In this document: piece by piece, positions 1 to 11,121 of the stretch
Layout of the letters: each line of letters opens with the position of its first letter
How positions within the stretch are numbered: the stretch's first letter is position 1
Assembly: GCA_013397845.1 (NCBI GenBank)
Contig: VZTG01005155.1
Location: forward strand, 186,001-250,000
DNA length: 64,000 nt
Source: Melanocharis versteri
Taxonomy: Eukaryota > Chordata > Aves > Passeriformes > Melanocharitidae
Reading direction: 5' to 3'
Notes under the pieces: generated by a model
What the model saw: only the letters and a program-made list of their open reading frames with translations
Databases searched by the model: none
What the model was told of the DNA's origin: nothing
Translations under genes and position numbers: made by a program

Positions 1-307
1 GAAACCTCCATTGAAATACCACCAAAGATGTCCTAATATTTATTTCCATGGTCTCCTGGGTTCCCTAAAGGTAGATGAAAACATAATTCAATTTCTAAAG
101 AAATTTTTGACAATTCTGCTGCTGGCATCCTGTTTAAACTCTGTAGAGATTCTAGTGGGGACACAGGAACATTCAAATACCAAAAATTGCCTTCACTATG
201 AAAGTTCCTGAGGAGACAGCCCTCACCCCAAGGTGCCACCCAAGCCAGCCACCCTTCTACACCACCTTCACAGGGCACCCACAGACATGGGCAATGTTTG
301 TGTTGGT
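1..307. other. Intergenic, nothing recognised
   Basis: Single-copy-looking DNA. The short frames on both strands have no family signature, and I see no repeat or gene. Confidence 0.6.
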
Positions 308-588
308 CATAGAACCACTGAATCACAGACTATCCTGACTTGGATGGGGTTCACAAGGATCATTGAGCCCAGCTCCTGGCCCTGCACAGGACTGCCCCAA
401 GAATCCCACCCTGTGCCTGAGAGCATTGTCCAAACCGTTTTGGAACCCTGGGAGGTTTGGGGCCATGACCACTGTCCTGGGGAGCCTGTTCAGTGCTGAT
501 CGCCCTCTGGGTAAAGAACCCTTTCCTAATATTCAGCCTAAACCTCCCCTGACACAGCTTCATGTTCTTCCCTCAGGTCCTATCTCTG
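308..588 (-). mobile_element. CR1 LINE 3' fragment
   Basis: The minus-strand copy starts with a decayed tail (CATAGAACCACTGAATCACAG). It then carries the CR1 3' signatures GGATCATTGAGCCCAG, CCTGTGCCTGAGAGCATTG and CTAATATTCAGCCTAAACCTCC. It is the same 3'-end type as the copies at 44477 and 45755. It has many substitutions and is 5'-truncated near GGTCCT. Open frames across it are shadows. Confidence 0.85.
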
Positions 589-986
589 TAAATCTGGGGA
601 AAACCAGTCAGGACCTGAGGGTGGAAATCTGTGCTAAGTCAACAGACAATGCTCAAATCCTGCACGTAAATCCCGGCAAGCCTTTCCCTTGATTTCTCGC
701 CTTCATGCAAATCCTGATCAGCTCCTAGGGAAACCTCACTGGGATCTGGATGTCGAGACTGATGTGCCTCTTGGTGAGGGCCTGTCCACACCTCTGATGC
801 TGAGGAAGCTTTGCTCTGGATGCCCACTTTGAAGTTGAGCTGTGCTTTCATTCGAAACAGAGCCTGGCGGCTCAGCTGCGGAGCAGAAGGAATTGGTGCT
901 CCATGGCTGGTGGACAAGCTCAGGGAGACGTGTTAACAGCTGCTAATGTGCTGCAGCTCCAATTTCAGCTTCGGGACATTGTGTTT

Positions 987-1004
987 AAAAAAAAAAAAAA
1001 AAAA
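987..1004. repeat. Poly(A) run, 18 bases
   Basis: A simple homopolymer. No element body ending at it is recognised. Confidence 0.97.
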
Positions 1005-3342
1005 CAAACCAAAATTTTTTCTAAAAAATCAGGCATTAACAGTTAATAACAAGGGAGTGTTTCACCAGTTTCGCTCCTGACATAATGGAGCAGGAGGCTT
1101 GGTGAACAAGGAAAGGCTCCATAATGCAACATCCTGATGATGACACGGAGCAGAGAGCAGATGAAAAAGCCCCTACCCTGCCTTTAATTTATAGCACATT
1201 TTATTACGTGACACAGATTTAATAAGTGAAAATATAAACATCAGGGTAACAACTACAGAGGAAGCAAAACTTGGAACTCACATTAACGTACGAGGCCCCA
1301 AGATTGCATCCAGAACCTCTTATTTCCTCTGGCACTCTCCTCTCTGGGTCTCAACTGCCTTCTCCCCATCAGAGCCAGGAGGTTGTGTGGTGGAGGAAAG
1401 CACTGTGATGCTTCGTTGTGTTTCTGCTGGGAGAGGCAACATGTGCAGAGGAATCTCTGGAGACACTCACTTGTATGGTGAAGGGTTGGAGTAAATTAGA
1501 CTTCAGCACCAATCAAAAAGGTTTTGAAACAGGTGATTCGATTCTCAATTAACCTCAATGGGATAATGGAAGAATGAGTGCATCCACACATTGAAAATGT
1601 TGTGTGGATAGTGGACATCAACTGAAATGCCACAGAAAAACAATGTGCTTGCACCCATCAGGAAAAATTCTCAGCAAGAAGCAAGAAAGTAGTGCGTAGG
1701 AGATGGCCTTGGATCTGTATTTGTATCACAGGGGCTGTTGCTGCCTTGCAGATCTGGTGAACTTCAAGGAAGTCACAGAGTAAATAGATTCAGAAAAAAA
1801 TTATTTAAGTCATTCAGGATCAGAAAAATGGATGTGATAGTGAAGCTGCTTACTCTGTCTGTGGAGAAACTAGGGAGAGATTTAAACTGTGTCTGCATGG
1901 TGGAGCTGGCCTGTCTCACCCTGGGCTTTTGCCATGTGTCCTCTGTCAGAGCTCCATGCCTGTAGCCAGCGTTGGGAAGCCCTCTGAAGTTCACACACCA
2001 GGGTCAGCCTGTTGCCCTGAGCTCCAATGTGTGACACAGGCAATGGCTTCTGAGCTCACAGCCGGCCTGGGAAGTGGCTCTCCACCGCTTTGCCTCTTTC
2101 AGCTGCCTTTTCCCAGCTGTGATTCCTGATGGGGAAAGGTGCTGAGGCTGGCTTACAATCACACACTCCTCCCTACAGGCAGGAGTAAGGTGGGAAAGGC
2201 TTTCATGTAGGGAAGTACCAGGAACTCCCCTGTTTCTCATCTGAAACAAGAGCCTGACTCTGCAGTTTCTGCCTCTGTGCACAGTTTTGGGATATTTCTG
2301 TCAGCTGGTCTGGCTGCAGACTCTGGTCTCACTCAAAGGTAGCATCTGCTAATGATTGCTGTGTCCCTGTGAGCCAATGCCACCTGCCTCTCAGCTGACA
2401 TTTGTGGATTCTTAGGATCACAGGCCAGCTCAGATGTTTTCTCAAATGAAATTTAGGAGCCACAGCCCCAGCCGTGGTCTGCAGGTACCACCTGGGACAA
2501 GCACAGCACAACACAGAGTATCTTCTAAAGTTATGGCAACCTGGAATGTCTTGAATTGGGACTTGAAAGTGTTCTAGGCAAAAACCTGGCACATCTTGTA
2601 GGGGTGAGACTCACCCATTAGGCCTGTATGCCCAAGGTTCTGATGACTCCTGCAGGATTGGATGCTTGGGTGGTTTCCCAGAAAGTGTTTTTCCACTTCC
2701 CATACAAAATGGACAAATCACTGCATGAAATTCTATGGTCTCTGGTGTCCAGCAATCTAAAGAGATGGTCCAAACGGCTCATTCCCTCTGGTCTTCAAAA
2801 CTGTGACTAGCCTAAAAATAAAAAGCCTTGAAATTCCTCCCTTTCCATTCTGCAGTGAATGCTTGGAAGGGGGAAGGAGACTGGATCTGATTTGGATCCA
2901 GAGGACAGGTTAGAAACAAAATAATAAGAAGCATTAAAGTGAAAATGAAGAGTAGCCAGATCACTGAATTTTAAAAGAAAAACAAACACACAATAAAGCG
3001 ATACCTCCGCTCCTTGGACCAGCTCCTACTCCAAACCACCTATCACATCTCATTAGAACAATGTTGAGCTCTTTGGAAAAGAGGTGCCTGCCTAGGATCC
3101 ACTTTCAAAGAAAACTGCTGGGAGTTTACTTAGAGATGAAGAAAAAAAAAATTAGGGCTTTTATAAGAACCAGAGAGAGTAGAATTCCTCACTCCAAAGC
3201 AATTGTTATATTTTAAATATTCTATTAAAGAGTCCATTTTCTTCTTTTTCCTTAAATGGCTGGGGATAGGTTTCAATGTACATCTTGAATCGGGCTTCAC
3301 AGCGTTAGGATTTCCAGTGGCATTTGGTTTTGATAAACCTCC

Positions 3343-3378
3343 TTTTCTTTTTTTTTCTTTTTTTTTTTTTTTTTTTTT
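3343..3378. repeat. T-rich tract
   Basis: T runs interrupted by single C bases, ending in 21 T. A frame of poly-Phe on the plus strand or poly-Lys on the minus strand across it is an artefact. Confidence 0.97.
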
Positions 3379-6199
3379 GCCTTGAAGCAGTTTTTTCTCT
3401 TGGCAAGAATACAGAGACTGGCAATTGTAACTCACTTCTTGTTGCCAGCAGTAAGGAAAGCTTGAGGTCCTCTTTTTCAGCTGTAGCACGTTTGGATGTT
3501 TGGAACCAGAGCAGTGAATAGAGGGGGAAAGGAGGAGGGAGAAGGAGGGTAGAAAAAAAAAAAAGGGACCCTAAATCTGTTCTTTTCTCTACTGTAAATT
3601 ACAACCCTGCTTTTTTAATTTCCTTTCCCAGTACAATGTTATTCATTCACCTCCAAAATAAACAGGGGACTTAGAGAGCAAATGGTTTGGGAGAACAAAC
3701 TGTCCTCTTTTCACAGTCTTTACCTGTCAAGAGCCTGATTAAACACATATATGCTGATGTAAGTATGGCATGGTGGCCTTCGGGAAGCTTCTGCATCCTA
3801 AGGGTTGACACAAGGCTGATCCTGAAGCTCTGAGGTCTTCAGAGAACCGATGAGTTCTTGTTCAGCTGAGCTACTGAATGGGACTAAAAATACTATATTT
3901 TTTTTCCTGTAAAGGCTCTGATTTTCAAACACAAAACCTTTGGGACCAGATTGGAAGAGACTGTGAAGAAAGGTTTCCCAGTTGCTAAGCCTTTTGAAAT
4001 CCCTGATTTGGGATGATAGACATTTTCCTTCATGAAAGGTGAATTGGGAGATAGTAGTCCTTTACTAAACTCCAGTCCATTCTAATTCTATAACCATGTG
4101 TTTACTGTTTCTGTTTCGCACAACAGGACAGTCCTCTCCAGCACAACTTCATGGATCTTCCAGAGTGGCTCCGTGGAGGGATGTGATTATACGTTTCTCA
4201 ATGAGGAAGTCAGATGTTCCTGCTTCATAATTTTTATTTCCTCAGTAGATTTCCAGCATTTCCTTTAAGGAGTCTCTGTGGTCTGGACTAAAGCTAAAAG
4301 CTTTAGTAAAGGTAAAGCAGGACTCATTTCACACAGGTCTTTTCCCATCGATTTCCTAGTCCATCTCCTACCCATCCAACCCTCTCTCACCCACACACTG
4401 ACTTCTACAGTGCCTACAGAAGTAAAATTCACCTCACAGCTGCTAATGACAGCCATCAGTCTCACAGAGCAGGCTGAGAGGTGGACGTTGTCAGCTCTGT
4501 TTGTGACTCCACTGCTGAGCAATTTATTAACCTCTTTGACCATCTCACATGAAAATACCATCACAGAGCTGGGCTACTGGAGCTCTCCCTAAGTCTGTTA
4601 CTCCAACAGCAGCCTCACTGGTGGTGGTGGCAGGCTTGGGAGAGAGCCACAGAGGGCAAGAGAGACCTGAGAGCCAGTTCTCTCAGTGTCAGAGCAAGAT
4701 GCCAGACAAGCACACTTTCAGCTGAAGGAGAAAAAAAGATAGAGGGGAAACCCACCTCGTTTTTGTCCATTTACTGTGTACACTGGGTTCACCTGATGTC
4801 AATTTCTGGACTTTTCTTTCTTCCTTGCATGTAAGTGACTGGAAAGGTTCTGGAAAAATTTTTAGATGTTTCCTGTTTATATAAACAGGTGATTGTTGTT
4901 GTCGTTGTGTGCTTCTTTTTCATATTTATATTTATATAGAAATAATTCTGAAATACAAAATAAATGACTGATGTGTGGAAAGACCATCCAGAAGTTTCTC
5001 TACATCCAACCCCATAAAGCAAGAACCAGAGGAGTTTGCTGGGTCCATTTCACAGGCAATAAAGTCAAAATGGATGCAAAAAAATACTTCTGTTTAAAGC
5101 ATATAATCACCCCAAAGGAATTCCCTGCCACAGGACTTTATTGAGGTAGAGTTGAAGAAGGTCAGAGAGAGATTTTTGAAGGTTTGAATGTTCATGTGAA
5201 CAAGCAGCACATATTACACACTTTTTCTCGCTGGCAGATGAGATGGGTCAAATATAAGAGGGATTCAAAATATATGGCCACCATGTAAAACCTTCAGTGT
5301 AGAAAGATAACCATTTTCACACTATGGAGTATTTAAAGAAGACCTGGCAGCCTAATCAAAGTGCATTAATATCTGGAAACTCACATTTCAGAGATCAACA
5401 AGCTCCAGAGTGATACAATGGTACTGTAGCGTTATGCCAACGTGTCTAAGAATTTGTAGTACCAGAGCATCTTCTCGGAGCTTTAACCCTAATTTTTCTC
5501 ACTTGTCTTAGTATATTGTTACAAAATAATAGTAGTTTGCCTTCTTTTCTCTCTCCTTCTTTGTGGAATACCATCTCACCCTGTTTGAGATCACCGTGCA
5601 GGTGTGTTATCACAGCCGCTCATTCTGTATCTGAAAATGGCAAAATATTTGGAGGCAGGCCTGCAGGAAGGGTTTTCAAGGATAATCTTGAGTGTTGCAG
5701 TTTATTGGAGGCCAAACCCAACCCATTTCCCGGTCATCCAAACTTAGAGCATGGAGCACACTTTTCCTGAAAATTGCCTCCTCTGCTTTATCTCCAGCAC
5801 AGCCCCTAGAAATGATGCACTGAAAAGGAACTTATCACTTCAGGAAAGTCCTATTTCCTCAAGCAGGATTTTCCACAGAAGCGATTTGCTTTGATTTTCA
5901 TGAACCCTCGGGGCAATATGGAGGTTGCAGTGTGGGTATATCCCACCACAGACTGGTATCCCGAGGGTACCACCCATCCAAAAGGCACCTGGGAGTGCAG
6001 TCATCTCTTCACTGCACTGCTGGAACTCGCCCTGCCTGCTCTTGGCTGGGGCCAATGACACTGTCCAAAGAGTGTCCCTCTATGGCCTGGAGCCAGGACC
6101 TTGCAGGCACCATGTCCAACACACAGGATACACCCAGCATCCCTTTGAGAAGATTGAGAGGTCATGCTACAGGCAGGTCCTTGTCTGTCACCCTGACCA

Positions 6200-6437
6200 G
6201 GGTTTAGATTAGATGGGACACTGGCAAGAAATTCTTCCCTGTGAGGGTGGTGAGGCCCTGGCACAGGTTGCCCAGAGAAGCTGTGGCTGCCCTACCACTG
6301 GAAGTGTCCAAGGCCAGGTTGGATGGGACTTGGAGCAACCTGGGATAGTGCAAGGTATCCCTGCCCATGGCAGGGGATGGAACAAGATGATCCTTAAGGT
6401 TCCTTCAAACCAAAACCTTTCCATGTTTCCATGATTT
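6200..6437 (+). mobile_element. CR1 LINE 3' fragment
   Basis: This plus-strand CR1 3' end is well preserved, with AAATTCTTCCCTGTGAGGG, GGCCCTGGCACAGGTTGCCC and CCCTGCCCATGGCAGGGG in order. It ends in a short degraded tail (CCATGTTTCCATGATTTT). It is 5'-truncated to about 240 bp. Confidence 0.93.
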
Positions 6438-7882
6438 TATTCTCATCCATCATTTAATAGCAGAAGTGGGGCACAATGGGCTCAAGGCTTGGATGCAACA
6501 TCTCATGTCCTTTGACCATGTGCCCAGGTTGCTTTTCTAGTACAAACTTGCCATGAGAGGGGAAATCAGAGATTTGGGATGTTACTGTAGTGAGGGACGT
6601 TGTGCAGGTAAAGAGTTCAGAGAGGACTCAGGCACTCCCTCAAGTCCTGCAGCACAGACACAGCAACAAACACCTCCCTTACTCACTACTCTCAAGGGAA
6701 GACAACAGCTCTCTTTGTGGCCAGATAGAACAGAACTTTAGAAAAATTAGGTGAATAAAATTGTCTTTCATCCAAGGGCTCTTAACAGTTGTCAAGATAG
6801 AGAAATTACTTTTTCAAAAGTGTCAATTAAGCCTGGACAAGAGGTTTTGAAGTAAAATTAACCCTCCTTGTCTTTTATTCCTTTCAGTTCTGTTCTGCTG
6901 TCATTTGGATGTTTTTCATGCTGGTCAGCAATGCCAGTAGAAGGCTGAAGAAAAAATAGACTTTAATTTTACCAGCTCTTCCCTCCTAAATTAAGAAAAA
7001 AAAAGAGGATGATATCATACCTCCATAACTGGGAGATCTATGGTCAACAACTCTGCCCAGCGCCTGTCCCTAAGAATTCTTATGAATCTCTTGAAAGAAA
7101 TACCGAAGTTACACTGGGGACAGAAGAGATCTAAGCATCATTATGAACCTGTTACCACCCATTACCTCCCTTCCTAGGCAACCTCACCCTCATCAGGGTT
7201 AAACATTCTGGTGGTTGTGAGTAACTTGTTGAATACTGAATGTTTGATCTCACTGCTGCTCCTACCAGGGGTAGCACAAGTAGGTATTTTAACAAACAAA
7301 GCCCAGCAGAGAAAGACTCAGACTGGAGTCGATTAAAGACTGCAGTGGACTGGAGCCACCAGACGTCATTCTCCATCACCACATTTCTATTGGTACTTTA
7401 CATTTCAGGAATTAATTTAGGAAACCCAAACAATAGTATTCTCTTCAAGGATAAGTTGGCTGCAGTCCTGCATATCTTGTGGGCTGACCTGAAAGCGTGG
7501 CCTACAGCCCATACAATGTCTCATCCTCTTGGTCTGTGCCTGAATCACCTTCCCCACATGAAAGCATTTGCAAAGGAGACTGCACCTCTGGGTTTATGGT
7601 GGAAGATGTCCTTGGAGGATGAGAAGCAACTGCAGAAAACTGACAACGAGCCAGCCAAACTGCCCCAAATACTGAACAGCTTGTCTGATGGCTTGCACCC
7701 ATCCCACTGCCAGTGGATCAGGTTGGCTGTTCAGTCTCAGTCACTAAAGTTTCACAGGAGGACACAACCCCCCCTCTTACACCTTGTTGGCTGTGTAATA
7801 ATTGCTGTGCCATGAAATGCCTCCTCGAATTTGCCAGAATCAAGAGATTCCCTCAAGAAGCCTGATTAGAATACTAATATAA
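6438..7882. other. Intergenic, with the longest unexplained open frame
   Basis: The stretch contains a 191-codon plus-strand frame (7240-7815) that I cannot match to any family. It has one weakly hydrophobic segment, no splice or promoter context, and ends just before a CR1 copy. Chance is the likeliest explanation. Nothing else is recognised. Confidence 0.5.
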
Positions 7883-8150
7883 TGGAACTGCAGAATGGTC
7901 TGGGTTGGAACGGACCTTAAAAATCATCTTGTTCCACGCCCCCTGCCATGGGCAGGGACACCTCCCACTATCCCAGGCTGCTCCAAGCCCTGTCCAACCT
8001 GGCCTTGGACACTTCCAGGGATGGGGCAGCCACAGCTTCTCTGGGCAACCTGTGCCAGGGCCTCACCACCCTCACCGGGAAAAATTTCTTCCTCGTTTCT
8101 TCTTCTCTAATCTAAACCTACCCTCTTTCAGTTTAAAGCCATTCCCCTGA
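7883..8150 (-). mobile_element. CR1 LINE 3' fragment
   Basis: This minus-strand CR1 3' end begins CAGAATGGTCTGGGTTGGAA and carries CCTGCCATGGGCAGGGACA and CAACCTGTGCCAGGGCCTC. It ends near the GCCATTCCCCTGATGCC segment. It sits directly left of the probable LTR at 8227. Confidence 0.93.
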
Positions 8151-8226
8151 TGCCTTAAGTTTTTTAGCTTTTATATTTTTCAGATCCTGTACTGCATTGG
8201 TATGTAAGTCTGAACTCCATACAGAG

Positions 8227-8588
8227 TGTTAGCAAGTTCTCTTCACATTTTGGTCCGACAAAACAATCCTTCCAGGCCTGAGAACCAAGGACACCCTCTG
8301 CCTCCAGCCCCAAAAATTATAAACAAAAGTGAATTTGGGGCACCGGGGGAGCAAACTGGGGGAATATGACTTCATTACCTGAAGCTGTAATTGGAGAATT
8401 AACCCCTGATACGCAAATAGACCAAACTCATATCTGTCTGAAAAACTCGTGACCATTGTCCATCTTGGGTGTAGCCTCTGAAGCTTTTGACTGCCCAAGG
8501 TGTATCTATTGAAGGCCTTTAATAAATACCTACTTTATACTCTCAACTCTGTCTAGCCTCTGTTTTAGGTAGCCACTCCAAGGCATCA
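8227..8588 (+). mobile_element. Probable avian ERV solo LTR
   Basis: This roughly 360-bp segment resembles avian ERVL-type long terminal repeats. It has a U3-like region, then CTTTTGACTGCCCAAGG, an AATAAA at 8521-8526, and a U5-like end running through CTCTGTCTAGCCTCTG to GGCATCA. The edges are proposed from the TG...CA rule. I see no clear target-site duplication and no gag, pol or env sequence nearby, so it would be a solo LTR. The family assignment is from recognition and the borders are uncertain. Confidence 0.6.
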
Positions 8589-8610
8589 CCCCAAATGTTT
8601 CCATTTCTGC

Positions 8611-8748
8611 AGTTTTTTGTGGGAGCAAAGGTCATAATGAGTGCTCAGTTCTGTGAAAACTTCTTTCAAAAGTCAGGTCTTCTAGAATTTCGGAAAATTG
8701 TTCAAACCTCACTGAACTGATAAGAGACAAGTGTAAGACCATCAAGGC
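8611..8748. repeat. Unclassified repeat, copy A
   Basis: This segment aligns by eye with 10981-11121 in the same orientation at roughly 70 percent identity with small gaps. Shared blocks include GTTCTGT-AAAAC, CTTTCAAAA, GGAAAATTG and AAGTGTAAG. It matches no CR1 3' end that I recognise. It abuts a CR1 reverse-transcriptase relic on its right, so it may belong to an older or rearranged element. Confidence 0.55.
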
Positions 8749-8806
8749 TTTTCAGAAGTCCAGAAAGATAACATTTATTGTCCTGTCCTTGTCCACTGAT
8801 GTAGTC
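8742..8806 (-). pseudogene. CR1 reverse transcriptase relic
   Basis: The reverse strand reads TTSVDKDRTINVIFLDF, then a stop codon, then KAL. This resembles the reverse-transcriptase segment of CR1 ORF2 around the LDF-KAFDTV motif. Only about 22 codons survive, and a TGA sits where the family has Cys or Ser. It is a dead internal fragment of a LINE, not a gene. Confidence 0.65.
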
Positions 8807-10020
8807 AGTGCTCCTCTCCATTTAAAATCTTCCTTCCATATCTCTAGGAATCTGATGAGGCTCATGATTTTTTTATTTCAAACAGTGGGAGATTCCCAAA
8901 CTTTTGGTGTGGTGCAGCAAATAATTTGTCCTAAATTTACGTGTTGTTAAATTTACAATTCTTTCTTTCTTGTGTCTTCATGCTAAGGATGGGGCTTCTC
9001 CAAAATAGGATGAGGGAAAGAGCCACATGAGAATGACATTAGAGATTAACCAGAGTCCTGCCTCTGGAGGCTTTCAATCAATTGCAAGTGACATTTATTT
9101 AACCAAGACAAAAGTCCTGTGGCTCTGATTTCATTGTCACACAGCAGCACAGATCTGGAAAAACTAAGCAAGGGGCTGTTTAAACTCATTATAACAGGTC
9201 CTTTTTCTTGTCCCTTTGGAACAATAAATTGGCTTAAAATACAAGACGATACCAAATGCTTATTACTCCTGTGGAGAATTAATGAACCATGGCATCCAAA
9301 CTATCGAGTGGTCAGACCATATGTTATTAGAAATGGTGGATGCTCTGTATTGGTTAGGGATGTTATGCATTTGTGATTAGGGCTATGAAACTTAACCAAT
9401 AAACACAGCTGAGAAATGAGCATAAACAGTCAATCCGTATGAGGGAAACTGCTCACGTGAAGTAAATGTAGCAAAATGCAATTTAATGAGCCTTGTAGAG
9501 AAGACTTGCTACATCCAAGAAACTTTCCCACAAAATAATATTGGCTGAGACCAGCTGCTTATCAAAATAATCCTTGGTCTTACTGGACAGGGGTTCTATA
9601 CACAGGGAGTGTAAGAGACATCTGATAGTAATAATCTTATCACCCTTGGGATATTTTCTGCTGGCAATAGGGATCTTCCCTGCTATGACTTGTAGGGCCA
9701 AGAGGCAGTGATCAGCTGCAAAAAAGATCGTGGTGCAGGTCCAGCCTCTTGAGTAGCACCAGCAGGCCCAGTCACTGTTCTGTGCCTCAGCTTACCTGTC
9801 ACTCTAATGTGATGCTAATACATGCAGATGCAGCTTGCCAGGCTTTATTAATGTGCTAATGAATGTCTAAGCATTTCAGCTCATGCATTCCCTCATTGTC
9901 TTAAACATCATTTAGCAGGTAATCAGAACAAAGCTTCTCATCACAATGAACACCCTGGCATCCTGGATGAAATACCTCTGAGTGCTTACAAAATTTTGGT
10001 GGCATTCCACCAAATATTAA
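8807..10020. other. Intergenic, nothing recognised
   Basis: AT-rich DNA right of the CR1 reverse-transcriptase relic. Part of it may be older, unrecognisable LINE sequence. I see no gene. Confidence 0.5.
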
Positions 10021-10594
10021 TAGAATCATAGAATCACAGAATGGTTTGAGTTGGAAGGGACCTTGAAGGTCATCTAATTCCAGCCCCCTGTGGTGGGCAG
10101 GGACATATTCCAGGTTGCTCCAAGCCCTGTCCACCCTGGCCTTGGACACTTCCAGGGATGGGGCAGCCACAGTTTCTCAGGACAACCTGTGCCAGGGCCT
10201 CCCCACCTTCACAGGGAAGAATTTGTTCCTAGTATCGAGCCCTGTCAGTTTGAAGCCATTTCCCCTTGTCCTGTCCAAAGTCCCTCTCCAGCTCTCTTGG
10301 AGACCCTTTAGGCACTGGAAGGGGCTCTAAGGTCTTCCTGGATCCATCTCTTCTCCAGACGAACAGCCCCAGATCTCCCAGCTTGTCTCCAGAGCAGAGG
10401 TGCTCCAGCCCCTGGAACACCTTTGTGGCCTCCTTTGGACTCACTTCAATGGATCCATGTCCTTCACAATTTGGAGATCCCAGAGCTGGATTCGGCACTC
10501 CAGGCATGGTCTCAGGAGAATAATAGATGGGGAGAATCCTCTCTTTGACCTGCTGGCCTTGCTTCTCTTGATGCAGCACAGAACACACGGCTGC
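10021..10594 (-). mobile_element. CR1 LINE 3' fragment, longest minus-strand copy
   Basis: The minus-strand copy begins with the tail TAGAATCATAGAATCACAGA. It carries the standard 3' end (TTGGAAGGGACCTTGAAGG, AACCTGTGCCAGGGCC) and continues into the upstream region (CTTCTCCAGACGAACAGCCCC, GGAGATCCCAGAGCTGGA). It ends near GATGCAGCACAG. At about 570 bp it is among the longest CR1 copies here. The several frames of 70-120 codons over it are repeat shadows. Confidence 0.93.
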
Positions 10595-10858
10595 AGTCTA
10601 AATCTAACTCTGAGGAAAGCTGTGAATCAAACATGTCCCCGGGGTATGGCTCAGCACTGTTCCCAAGCCACCGTGGTCCCAAAGGAGCACACCTCATCTA
10701 ATGCCAGCCCAGCACCACTGTCCCTAAGCAGATTGAGCCCTCCACTCCCCCGGGAGCAGTCCCAGTTTCACTGACAGACCTGCCTGAGATAGCTGCTGCA
10801 ATGATTTCCCTGATTTTCTCAGGATGTTTCCATGGGTGGTAAAACAAATTACGCAGTT

Positions 10859-10973
10859 AGAATCATAGAATAGCTTGAGTTGGAAGGGATCTCTAAGGGA
10901 CAACTAGTCCAACCCCCCTGAAAAAGAACAGGGACATTTTCAGCCAGACCAGGTTGCTCAGAGCCGCGTACAA
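10859..10973 (-). mobile_element. CR1 LINE 3' end, short
   Basis: This is a minus-strand 3' end of about 115 bp. It has AGAATCATAGAATAGC, TTGGAAGGGATCTCTAAGG, CAGGGACATTTTCAGCC and ACCAGGTTGCTCAGAGCC. It is cut off right before the unclassified repeat at 10981. Confidence 0.88.
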
Positions 10974-10980
10974 CATTTGC

Positions 10981-11121
10981 CGTTCTTTATGGGAACAAAT
11001 AGCGTGATGTGTGCTATGTTCTGTTAAAACACCTTTCAAAAATTACGTCTGAGAATTTTGGAAAATTGCTCAAAACTCGCTGGACTGAGAAGAAATGAGC
11101 TGTAAGTGTAAGGCTGTCAAG
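10981..11121. repeat. Unclassified repeat, copy B
   Basis: This is the partner of 8611-8748, about 70 percent identical by eye over about 140 bp in the same orientation. It lies immediately right of the short CR1 copy at 10859. The sequence on its right no longer matches copy A. Confidence 0.55.

Larger units (their letters stand above)
589..6199. other. Intergenic stretch with homopolymer tracts
   Basis: No gene or CR1 copy is recognised over 5.6 kb. It holds an A18 run at 987-1004 and a pyrimidine/T tract at 3343-3378. A moderately AT-rich block with homeodomain-like TAAT motifs at about 1020-1250 could be conserved noncoding sequence. Opposed frames of about 100 codons at 4265-4592 overlap on both strands and show no domain. 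Confidence 0.55.

Noticed and set aside
4265..4592. Opposed frames of about 100 codons on both strands
   Set aside because: They are mirror shadows with no domain and no promoter or splice context.
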